From Sipunculus nudus (Eukaryota > Annelida > Sipuncula > Golfingiida > Sipunculidae): a DNA stretch of 64,000 nucleotides. Positions 37,513 to 49,800 of this stretch are shown in pieces. The position numbers and the translations under genes are program-made. How positions within the stretch are numbered: the stretch's first letter is position 1; each line of letters opens with the position of its first letter. The DNA lies in the NCBI GenBank assembly GCA_026874595.1, contig CM049307.1, positions 248,001-312,000 of the forward strand, in the 5' to 3' direction. Below the pieces are notes generated by a model. The model was given only the letters and a program-made list of their open reading frames with translations. It was not told where the DNA came from and searched no databases.

Positions 37513-38276
37513 GATGCGCCATCTTCCGATCTGACCCATCTTATGAAGGGTCTGACCCAATAACTGATTTGATGTTGTATCACCCATCACCCATCTTAAG
37601 ATGGTTCAGACCTAATATCCAATCATGATCTGCCGGTGTAAGCTTACAGCTTTGAAATGAAAAAGAATTAGCAGATGAAATAAATGTTCATTTTTTTATC
37701 CTCGAGTACTATAATTAGTATATTTGACTGTATTATATGTTGAAAGTAGCTGATGAGTGGCAAGTTAAGGACCTGTGAAGGTTCTGTACCTTGTACACTG
37801 ATTTTATTATTTTTTTTTAAATGAATTTGAAGCAATTAAAATTTGTGTCTGTTTTTATTTTTGGGATATAGAGATGTGCCTGTGCCAAGCTGATATTGTT
37901 GATTGATTATATGGTCTGATCCATCTTAAAATGGGTCTGCACCAATTAATGATATTTGTTATTGAGTACCTCTAACCCATCTCGACAATTTCAAACCTGA
38001 TTATACAGATTGCTGATGGGTCATTTGGTCTGACCCATCTCAAGATGGGTCTAAACCAATAACTGACATATAAAAATATCATCACAATTAGTAATTGAAC
38101 ATCGGGATATGGGCCTGTTCCAATTTGACATCTTAAGATGGGTCTGAACTAATAATCGACATCGTTTATTGGGTCTGAGTCTGACCCATATTAATTAAGA
38201 TGGGTGGCCCAATAACTGATGTCAGTTATTGGGTCAGACCTGTCTTTAAGATGGGCCAGTTCGGAAGATGGCACAC
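37513..38276. mobile_element. Foldback (MITE-like) element with palindromic internal units
   Basis: The left end GCGCCATCTTCCGATCTGAC matches the reverse complement of the right end near 38248-38275 (GTCAGTTCGGAAGATGGC-like). The match continues about 60 bp to 'gacccaataactga'. Inside, a palindromic box close to CCCATCTTAAGATGGG plus 'tctgaccaataa' recurs about six times (for example near 37600, 37925, 38035, 38135 and 38195). No coding capacity. Both ends are flanked by TA-rich sequence, so a target duplication cannot be defined. Confidence 0.75.
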
Positions 38277-40732
38277 AACATATACATATTAAAAACTTGC
38301 CAGGAAAAATACTAAATTTGCTTCATTACTTGAAAAAGCACATAAAATCCACACAAATCATTTTTTTATACCCGTAATACTTCTTGAAAGGAAACAATGC
38401 AGAAGTAAAAAATAGCATCATTACGAAGGATCTGGTCCTCATTAGAAAAAAAAAGATGAGCTACCAAATCCATAGAACAATTGTTTTGTGTGTGTGTGTG
38501 TGTGTGTGATAGAAGTGTCTCACAGGAGTGTGTTAATATGCATTGTATCAGTTATCTCTTAACATCTTACTAATCAATACTCTCGGATTCCATGAACAGT
38601 TTTCATAAAGTCACAAGTTTTAATGAAATAAATGATTCAGTTTAAAAATTCATGTGCATGGATTTTCATGGATTTTGCAACTTTTGTTTATAAAGTGTTC
38701 TGGTGAATTGATGTATTCCTCCTTTAGGCTCAGATGAAAGTCAAATAAAAAATTACATATAATAACAAGTGGAAACATTTCACTGTATTCTTTAGAACTA
38801 AAAAAATTAGATGCATATTCCAGTATGTTGTTTATATTTGTGGATAATCATATTTTAATAGCATAATGAAACATTCTGTTATCTTTTATGAATGTAAATT
38901 ATGAAATATTCCAGTATTTTATTTATCTCTGTTTCATGAACATTTCTGTGTATATAATGAAATGCTATATTGTCTGTATATAGGGGCACTGTTAATACTT
39001 AATGTCACAATGTTCTCTTTGAATGTACAGTTCATTATTTCAAACTTTTTTGTCATATTATCATGGAACAGATCTGATAGGTTCTATTACTATATGTGAG
39101 CATTATTTGGTCTATATATATATTTGCTTGTTGAAACGATTCAAAACTTACCATGTGTAGGGTGTAGGAGTCCACCTGAGTCAGTGAGCCAGCTTTTGAA
39201 CACAGGGTATATACATCAAGCAGGGTATCAAAGGCCCTTTGCACCCAGCCAGTGTGTCCCAGTGTCACTTTTTATATCCAGTTGGAGCATAGTAACAGTA
39301 CTTATGGGGGACAAGCCAATACCTGACAACCAGCCAGGTCCAAAGGAAGGTGGTATGGGAAAATATACCGGTTGGCTGGGTGTAATTAAAGCTAGCTAGG
39401 ATTTGATCAGTTGCATATGGCAAGGTCTGTTTGCCTTGTGTTCTTGCTCACTTAGGCTCAGTTTATTAAAAGGCTACCTGTAAGTGGTCCCTGTGAATGA
39501 TGGAGTCAGGACCTGCAAACAATCACAAATCTTGTACCACTGTCTGTAGTTTGTATTTGAACAACTCCCAGGACGTTGCCAGATCACATTGACAAGCACT
39601 TTTCTGGTTTATTAGCACACAAATGAGAATGACACTGGTTGAAACCTCTAGGATGACTATGTCTATATATCTGACTGTTGGCAGGCTTTACATATCAAAT
39701 AGTAGCTCAGAGCTGTAGATAAGCTGTCATTATACTCAGACATTTACCTAGTGATCAAATGGTAAATATGATTAATGATTCATCGTACTGGGTTGGGTGT
39801 GCTTTCTTATTGATAAGAATATGATCTGTTTCATATTCAAGTCCATGTATTTTTTTTTATCTATAATCATTGAACAGCAAAATTCTGCTTACAGATCTAC
39901 CTGTTACAGTTTTAGAAAATTTTAAACTTTGCCAAAACCTGTTTTTATTATTTCCATAAATATCACTTCACAATATATGTGGAAAGAAAAGGTAAAATTC
40001 ATTGGTTAATATTTTTGTATTTGGACACTTAAACTTAATGTTTGTCTAATTTATTTTTACTCTGACCATTTATAATATTATTATTTCAATTATAATAATT
40101 ATTATTTTTTTTATTATTATTTTTATCTTCATTGTTACTTTAAATATTATTATTACTCCTGTGAAATAACAAAAATAATCATTAAAGCATGTAAAAATTA
40201 TAACACAAATTATTCAATTTGAATCAAAATAAATATTTATTTATTTGTTTGTATATATTGGATTAACTACTTTTTACCTCACAATTAGTCCTATTTCAGA
40301 TTCAAATAAAAAATACTTGTATTTTTAGCAATAAGATCAGTCAAGTCCGATGTAACTGTTTATATCCCTCTGTACTTCATACACATTATCTGTGGTATTC
40401 CCCATTGTAAGTCCTGTTTAATTCATGTGTTCCTAAGGTTATTAAACTTGCAAAGTCACAAACTGTCTTTTGAGATAAGTGTACCTGACAGTTAAATGCT
40501 ATACCTGGCAAATGTGTAAAAACATGAAATTAATAGTGTGTGGCCCCTCAGTAACCATGTACTCAACGAACAACCCTTGTTTTTATTTGTACAAGTCCAG
40601 GCAAAGGTTACCGTCAATACACAGCACCCATAGGTTTATCAGAAGCAGACCCCACTGTGTAATTTTATATCAACACCAGTGTGGGGGCCCTTGAGACAGC
40701 AGGAACAGGTTTGTAGGGATAAGTTATACAGA
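38277..40732. other. AT-rich region upstream of the TEX47-like gene
   Basis: It includes a (GT)n run at 38487-38508 and A/T/ATT-rich tracts at about 40070-40150. It should contain the promoter of the downstream gene, but no specific motif stands out. A possible minus-strand exon at 39155-39270 is listed separately. Confidence 0.5.
39155..39270 (-). CDS. Possible minus-strand exon, unidentified
   Basis: The minus strand is open through WVQRAFDTLLDVYTLCSKAG and SLTQVDSYTLHM and ends exactly at a consensus donor, ATG|GTAAGT. The protein composition looks more like coding sequence than the surrounding AT-rich frames. The 5' border is uncertain: the only AG upstream (after a purine-rich AAAAAG) has no pyrimidine tract. 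I do not recognise the family, and it may be chance. Confidence 0.2.
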
Positions 40733-40885
40733 ATGGCTCGCAGAAAAACGCTCCATGCCCACGAGCCTGAGGATGAGCTGGATAAGCTGTTACGATCAAA
40801 GGCGACTCCAGATATTGATGTTCCGACAAAGTCGTTGTTCGAGGCTATCTTGGATCGTAGGTTTCCTGGTGGCGATGAAGAATCG
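40733..40885 (+). CDS. TEX47: TEX47-like exon 1
   Basis: The first ATG in the frame (A at -3, G at +4) opens 51 codons, MARRKTLHAHEPEDELDKLL to FPGGDEES. The exon is ended at TCG|GTCAGT in phase 0, which fits exon 2. That donor is weak at +3; a nearby alternative (ACA|GTCCAA at about 40901) also keeps phase 0 but is poorer. Confidence 0.6.
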
Positions 40886-43800
40886 GTCAGTCATTACTTG
40901 ACAGTCCAAGAGTTTTTCTCTAAATTTAAGTATACTGTTATTACTGCTTGGTATGATAAAATAGTTTTAATGTTCCTTAGTGTATGTATTGTTAAAAAAT
41001 GGTCTAGTGAAATTAAACCTATTTATAGATTAATGTTCTTAGATGAGGGAAACCTGTATCCATTGTATATGAACTAATCAAACATTCATGGATATGTGTA
41101 TCTCAAAACAGGAAGTGTGTAGAAATGTGAATATAAATATTTTAAAACAAACATGATATCAAGATATTAGTATATTCAAACCAAAATGTATATGGATAAT
41201 CTGAAGGTGTTTGGGTAATTTGTATTTTCAAACCAATGAGATATATATATTAGTGAAACCTCAAAATTATTATCACCAACAGGAATTTGATAAAGTGGTT
41301 GCATTGTCATGGTGGTCTTCTAAGCAAGGTCTGATAAAAAGAGCAAAAAAGAAATGGGGGTCTCGAAAAAATGGTTGTTATTTTGAGGTGGTGGCTCAAT
41401 GAGGTGGTCGTTAGGTACGGTTTTACTGTAATTTGTGTAAAGATAATTGAATGTAGAGTTTCCTTATTATATCATGGGGGTACTGAAAATGTATTCCATT
41501 TACAGGAAAGATCTATAAACAGTGGTTATATACATGCATATTTTTAGATTCTTAAATGGCCAGTTGAGAAATAATAACATGAAGTGAAATAAGAGACAAA
41601 GAGTGGCTTGGAATAGAGGCATAATGTGGAAGTATAGATATGCTAGTGCCAGAATATTATAACGTTCATAGTATCATAGTGTTACAGTGATAAATACACA
41701 TTATCACACCTGATGACTACAGACTTATTTGTGGGATATCACCTGGCTATGTTAATAAAAAAGGGCAGCAGATTTATAATGTAGTAATCTTGTCGGACTT
41801 GGTGTATCATGAATCAGCACTAGTGGGAAATGTGGCTAAATACATTTTTTTTTATCTTCCTGTATGTTTTGTTGCTTGATAATGATGGACCATGATTGCA
41901 TGTCATCTGGTACATCATGCCCCATCATTTAATGGTTACATTATACATCCAAGAGATGTTACAGATAGTTAGTTGCTCTGAGGGTTTAATCTTTTCTCTC
42001 TATAATCTGAGGTTCATTTAAGAGTGATAAGATTAAAAAAAAGGTATACTTCCATTTGATTTATTCAAGCCCATTACCTGTAGTAATACATATACCAGGA
42101 ATCCTTTTGCCAGTCTGATAATGATTAACATATGGGATTGATTACATAAACATATGTACCAGTGACAGAGCTTCTGTTAGCGCTGAGCAACAGCTGTCTG
42201 TTCCCTTTAGTAGTGTATAGTCTTTATCCTGATATGTAGGGATCAGGAATGATTGTAGAAGGATCAGTTGTCTTGGAAATACGTATCAGTATAATTAGGT
42301 CTTGAGAAAAATCTTCAGTTGAAGTTCAATAGAACTGATACTTTAATCCTAACACCAGGTATACACTAATACTCAAGGGCAGATCCATGATTTAGGATAA
42401 GGGGGGGGGGGGGGGGATCAAACCAAGAGGACTAATGACTTCTGATACTTTTTTTTGGGGGGGGGAGGTTTGCAGTCAATGCCTCAGTTCATTTTCATAA
42501 GCCAAACTTTATCTAATTTTACCTGTATGGGCAAGGAAGTTAAAATTAGATAGAATATAGTAATTCGAACATCGTCCAGCATGAAAGGAACCCATGTCTC
42601 AGTCAACAAGGATTTATCTCTGCTGCCTATATTGTATATGTGGGGGATGCCATGATTGTACTCGTGGTCCGTCTTTATCTGAGTACCTTGTAAAAGTCGG
42701 ACAGTTCAATTACCGCGTCTCGTCCTGCTTTCTGCAGCTAAGCCTAAGCATTTTTTTGCTGGATTATTTGCATAAATTTTCATGAAATATATCCTTATAA
42801 ACCGATTGCCACATTGAGTGATTTTTGAGTCCTGCTGCTTTCAATCTCTGCATGCTGTGTATGTAATATTGGATGGTACTGTGACATTTTTTATTTTGTT
42901 TGACTTCAGTGCACAGTTACATTTAATTTTTAAGTAATTTCTTTGCTTGTAATTTTTCATTGAACCAAGCAGGCTGGTCCTAAAGATTGGTTTTCCAAGC
43001 TGAGAAATTATTGGGCATTACAGCAGAATTTTTTTTATGCAAGCAAATTCCTTGTCAACGTCAGTGGATCACATTTTTCTTTCGGTCCTTCAACTTTGAC
43101 ACCATAAAGTTTTGCCTACTGTATACATATATATATATGTGTTTTTGTATGTGTACAGTCATTTTGATTTGTTTATACGTTGGTCATTATAGTTTACTTG
43201 TTTTTACAGAAGAGTTTGCTGCACCGTATGGTCATCATATCCAAATTGTCTCATCAGAATTCCAAAGAAATTGGCGGTAAGTCACTTTTGTGAACACACC
43301 CAATCAATTTTGGTTTCTGCAATCCACATTAACTTTACCTAATCTTTGTTAAATATTTGTAGCTGGCAGTTCTATTTACAAGATGTTAATAATTACATGA
43401 GTTTTCTGTGTAATGGTTAATCTAAAATGTGATGTTTGTGTATTTAAGATCAATTACCCCTTGTGTTTAAAAATGGAAAAATACAAGTAAATTGATAATC
43501 TGTTCCCTTACTTTGTTTATTCATGTTACAGTTGCAAAGTGATGCTAACTTAAGGGAATGAGAGCTCTAGGCTAACTCAAGAAGATATACAAGTATGTAA
43601 AACTGTACATATATACACTTAAGTGGGATGATATTGGTTGATGTTGCTTCACGAAAAATTACAATAACTCAGGTGAATGAGATATACTTTACTTGATGTC
43701 ATCACTGGTGTTCTATACAGACTTATCGTCATGATGTTGTTATTGACAGTGAATCTTTTTATTTACAGAGTACTACGAAAACTACTTTAAAACACCCCAG

Positions 43801-46800
43801 AACCAGTTCCACGCAGAGGGGGTAACAGGTCTACTCCTAATATACCCACGCCATTGTGTCCATGTAATAGAGGTATGTAATACTGTATTGTGTCCATGTC
43901 ATAGAGGTATGTAATACTGTATTTCCTGGTCTACTCCTTTTACACCCACGCCATTGTGTACGTGTCATAGAGGTATGTAATACTGTATTTCCTGGTCTAC
44001 TCCTTTTACACCCACGCCATTGTGTCCATGTCATAGAGGTATGTAATACTGTATTTCCTGGTCTACTCCTTATGACCCACGCCATTGTGTCCATGTCATA
44101 GAGGTATGTAATACTGTATTTCCTGGTCTACTCCTTATGACCCACACCATTGTGTCCATGTCATAGAGGTATGTAATACTGTATTTCCTGGTCTACTCCT
44201 TTTACACCCACGCCATTGTGTCCATGTCATAGAGGTATGTAATACTGTATTTCCTGGTCTACTCCTTTTACACCCACGCCATTGTGTCCGTGTCATAGAG
44301 GTATGTAATACTGTATTTCCTGGTCTACTCCTTTTACACCCACGCCATTGTGTCCATGTCATAGAGGTATGTAATACTGTATGTCCTGGTCTACTCCTTT
44401 TACACCCACGCCATTGTGTCCATGTCATAGAGGTATGTAATACTGTATTTCCTGGTCTACTCCTGATATACCCACGCCATTGTGTCCATGTCATAGAGGT
44501 ATGTAATACTGTATTTCCTGGTCTACTCCTGATATACCCACACCATTGTGTCCATGTCATAGAGGTATGTAATACTGTATTTCTTGGTCTACTCCTTTTA
44601 CACCCACGCCATGTGTCCATGTCATAGAGGTATGTAATACTGTATTTCCTGGTCTACTCCTTTTACACCCACGCCATTGTGTCCATGTCATAGAGGTATG
44701 TAATACTGTATTTCCTGGTCTACTCCTGATATACCCACACCATTGTGTCCATGTCATAGAGGTATGTAATACTGTATTTCCTGGTCTACTCCTGATATAC
44801 CCACACCATTGTGTCCATGTCATAGAGGTATGTAATACTGTATTTCCTGGTCTACTCCTGATATACCCACACCATTGTGTCCATGTCATAGAGGTATGTA
44901 ATACTGTATTTCCTGGTCTTATCCTGATATTCCCACACCATTGTGTCCATGTCATAGAGGTACGTAATACTGTATTTCCTGGTCTACTCCTGATATACCC
45001 ACACCATTGTGTCCGTGTCATAGAGATATGTAATACTGTATTTCCTGGTCTACTCCTGATATACCCACACCTTTGTGTCCATGTTATAGAGGTATGTAAT
45101 ACTGTATTTCCTGGTCTACTCCTTATACACCCACGCCATTGTGTCCGTGTCATAGAGGTATGTAATACTGTATTTCCTGGTCTACTCCTGATATACCCAC
45201 ACCATTGTGTCCATGTCATAGAGGTATGTAATACTGTATTTCTTGGTCTACTCCTGATATACCCACACCATTGTGTCCATGTCATAGAGGTATGTAATAC
45301 TGTATTTCCTGGTCTTCTCCTTATACACCCACGCCATTGTGTCCATGTCATAGAGGTACGTAATACTGTATTTCCTGGTCTTCTCCTTATACATCCACAC
45401 CATTGTGTCCATGTCATAGAGGTATGTAATACTGTATTTCCTGGTCTACTCCTTATACACCCACGCCATTGTGTCCGTGTCATAGAGGTATGTAATACTG
45501 TATTTCCTGGTCTACTTCTTATACACCCACGCCATTGTGTCCATGTCATAGAGGTACGTAATACTATATTTCCTGGTCTTCTCCTTATACACCCATGCCA
45601 TTGTGTCCATGTCATAGAGGTATGTAATACTGTATTTCCTGGTCTTCTCCTTATACACCCACGCCATTGTGTCCATGTCGTAGAGGTACGTAATACTGTA
45701 TTTCCTGGTCTACTCCTTATACACCCACGCCATTGTGTCCATGTCATAGAGGTATGTAATACTGTATTTCCTGGTCTTCTCCTTATACACCCACGCCATT
45801 GTGTCCATGTCGTAGAGGTACGTAATACCGTATTTCCTGGTCTACTCCTGATATACCCACACCATTGTGTCCATGTCATAGAGGTATGTAATACTGTATT
45901 TCCTGGTCTACTCTGTATACCCCCAGTCATTGTGTCCATGTCATAGAGGTATGTAATACTGTATTTCCTGGTCTACTCCTTATACACCCAGGCCATTGTG
46001 TCCATGTCATAGAGGTATGTAATACTGTATTTCCTGGTCTACTCCGTATACACCCACGCCATTGTGTCCATGTCATAGAGGTATGTAATACTGTATTTCC
46101 TGGTCTACTCCGTATACACCCACGCCATTGTGTCCATGTCATAGAGGTATGTAATATTGTATTTCCTGGTCTTCTCCTTATACACCCACGCCATTGTGTC
46201 CATGTCATAGAGGTACGTAATACTGTATTTCCTGGTCTACTCCGTATACACCCACGCCATTGTGTCCATGTCATAGAGGTATGTAATACTGAATTTCCTG
46301 GTCTTCTCCTTATATACCCACACCATCGTGTCAATCAAGCACAGCCAATAGAATGTAAGCACCACTCTGTGCAAATGCTGTCTGAACAAGAACACAATAA
46401 TAGGAACAAGATACTAAACATTTGATCAAAACATAGCACCAGACATCCTCATAGAACAAGTGTACCTGAGCAATTTGATTGGTTCAATTGCCTTATTTTT
46501 TATTAATGAAATAGATGCCAGAGAGGGTCACAGAATCAAGATCTTTAATTATTTTATTGATTTGTTCCTACATTTCTACAGAGTTCTACTGAAACATTAC
46601 TGGACATCTGTCGTGACATCAGCCGAGGAGAAAGGACAGGATCAGGGGCTACTGCCAAATCAAAAATCATCATAGTGTCACATGATGTATCCTCAAACTT
46701 AATAGTTTTGTTTGTTTTTAATTTTTACATTATGTACAGTGTGTATACATAAAACAGATTAATACAGATTTACTCACTTTATACTGTATACTAACAACAT

Positions 46801-49800
46801 ACATTAGTCACTTTTCTTTAGTTATGATTCTTTGATGAATATATGACTGACACAGTAGAACAGTATATATAGTGCGTGTTGTACCAGGTCAAATTCAAGG
46901 TGGTTTTTAACAACTTACCTACCATATCTGAAGGAAGGTCTGCATGGACTGGGACATATTAACAAAGGGAAAAAAAGTAATAGTATATTGTCCAAACATT
47001 ACTTAGGGAATTGATTTTACTCTGATACTTCCACCATAATTTTCCTTTTTTATCTTTATACAGCTACTCAGACCAAACTTTTCTAAACTTTTCTGAGAAG
47101 ATATTTAATGTGAATAAATAAGTGTATAAAATAGTTTGTTAAAATTTGTAAGCAAATATTAAATAAACATAGGTGTATTTACATGACCTAGATGCACTTC
47201 CATTACCTTGACATCTGTCAGATTCCACAGCGACTATACCAGCAATGGAACTTCCGTGGCTTGGACATTGAAGCTCCTCGGGTTGAAGAGTATGATTTGA
47301 GCGAGGACCCTGTGCATTTGATGGAAGATATTTGTTTACAGCTACTGAAGCTCGGGGCCTACTTGGCAAGACAGCCGAATGTAGGTTTAGTAATACCATT
47401 ACTAATATTTAAGCTTCTTCTTCCTCAGTGGCGCCCTCTGCCACATCATTTAACTAATAGTATGTAACCAGGATGTATAAACATTGTCATCATTTCTCCC
47501 CGGGCCTCCATCTGGGAGACATTGTTTCTACCAAATTCTAGTATGTTTTCGAAAATTGGTGACACTGACCTTGATTTCAAGATCAAATCAGCTGAAATGT
47601 AAAATGTTTGTGGACCCCTCATCTTTTGAAGTATTGTAGGTTGAATAAGCCAAATTAAATTCATTGTCTCTATGATTTTATAGTGAATGTGATAACTTTT
47701 GAATCAATTCATATTATCCCCCTCAAACTTGACACACAACTGGTGCACTTGAGCTTTATCTTTAGGGTCAAATCTGCAGAAATCTAGGATCATTGTGACC
47801 TCCATAACTTTTTAAGTACTGCACATTTTTTCCTCAAATTTGGTATACCAGTTGTTCGACCAAGTTCAAACCAGTAACCCTGACATTGATCTTCATGGTA
47901 AAATCTATGATAATATGGGATTTCTGTAAGCACTAACTTCTGAGATAGAGCACATTTTTCCTCCGGTTTGGGAATCAGGGCCAGTGGGGGGTGGGGGGGG
48001 GGACATGTATCTGTAGTTGCAACTGCAAAAACTGCTATATTAGTAGTCTGTGTTGTGACTACTCACTATTATACATACTGTAGATTGTGACCATTCTGGC
48101 ATACATACTGTAGATTGTGACCATTCAGGCAGCTGTGTAGTTTATTATCAGGTATATTAGTAGTCTGTGTTGTAACTACTCACTATTATACATACTGTAG
48201 ATTGTGACCATTCTGGCATACATACATACTGTAGATTGTGACCATTCAGGCAGCTGTGTAGTTTATTATCAGGTATATTAGTAGTCTGTGTTGTAACTAT
48301 TCACTATTATACATACTGTAGTTTGTGACCATTCAGACAGCCGTGTAGTTTATTATCAGGTATATTAGTAGTCTGTGTTGTAACTACTCACTATTATACA
48401 TACTGTAGAATGTGACCATTCGGGCAGCTGTGTAGTTTATTATCAGGTATATTAGTAGTCTGTGTTGCATCTATTCACTATTATACATACTGTAGTTTGT
48501 GACCATTCAGGCAGCTGTGTAGTTTATTATCAGGTATATTAGTAGTCTGTGTTGTAACTACTCACGATTATACATACTGTAGATTGTGACCATTTGGGCA
48601 GCTGTGTAGTTTATTATCAGGTATATTAGTAGTCTGTGTTGTAACTACTCACTATTATACATACTGTAGATTGTGACCATTCGGGCAGCTGTGTAGTTTA
48701 TTATCAGGTATATTAGTAGTCTGTGTTGTAACTATTCACTATTATACATACTGTAGTTTGTGACCATTCAGGCAGCTGTGTAGTTTATTATCAGGTATAT
48801 TAGTAGTCTGTGTTGTAACTACTCACGATTATACATACTGTAGATTGTGACCATTCGGGCAGCTGTGTAGTTTATTATCAGGTATATTAGTAGTCTGTGT
48901 TGTAACTACTCACTATTATACATACTGTAGATTGTGACCATTCGGGCAGCTGTGTAGTTTATTATCAGGTATATTAGTAGTCTGTGTTGTAACTATTCAC
49001 TATTATACATACTGTAGTTTGTGACCATTCAGGCAGCTGTGTAGTTTATTATCAGGTATATTAGTAGTCTGTGTTGTAACTACTCACGATTGTACATACT
49101 GTAGATTGTGACCATTCGGGCAGCTGTGTAGTTTATTATCAGGTATATTAGTAGTCTGTGTTGTAACTACTCACTATTATACATACTGTAGATTGTGACC
49201 ATTCCTGCATATATACATACTGTAGATTGTGACCATTCAGGCAGCTGTTAGTTTATTATCAGGTATATTAGTAGTCTGTGTTGTAACTACTCACTATTAT
49301 ACATACTGTAGATTGTGACCATTCCTGCATATATACATACTGTAGATTGTGACCATTCAGGCAGCTGTGTAGTTTATTATCAGGTATATTAGTAGTCTGT
49401 GTTGTAACTACTCACTATTATACATACTGTAGATTGTGACCATTCAGGCAGCTCTGTAGTTTATTATCAGGAATATTAGTAGTCTGTGTTGTAACTACTC
49501 ACTATTATACATACTGTAGTTTGTGACCATTCAGGCAGCTCTGTAGTTTATTATAAGGTATATTAGTAGTCTGTGTTGTAACTACTCACTATTATACATA
49601 CTGTAGATTGTGACCATCCAGGCAGCTGTGTAGTTTATTATCAGGTATATTAGTAGTCTGTGTTGTAACTACTCACTATTATACTTACTGTAGATTGTGA
49701 CCATCCAGGCAGCTGTGTAGTTTATTATCAGGTATATTAGTAGTCTGTGTTGTAACTACTCACTATAATACATACTGTAGATTGTGACCATCCAGGCAGC

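Noticed and set aside
44557-45939. 460-codon minus-strand open frame, plus neighbours at 43837-44620 and 45927-46334
   Set aside because: It is a 22-residue periodic by-product of the 66-bp minisatellite. The unit length is a multiple of three and the plus strand carries the real exon fragment.
47139-47399. 86-codon minus-strand frame
   Set aside because: It is the shadow of TEX47-like exon 5 on the opposite strand.
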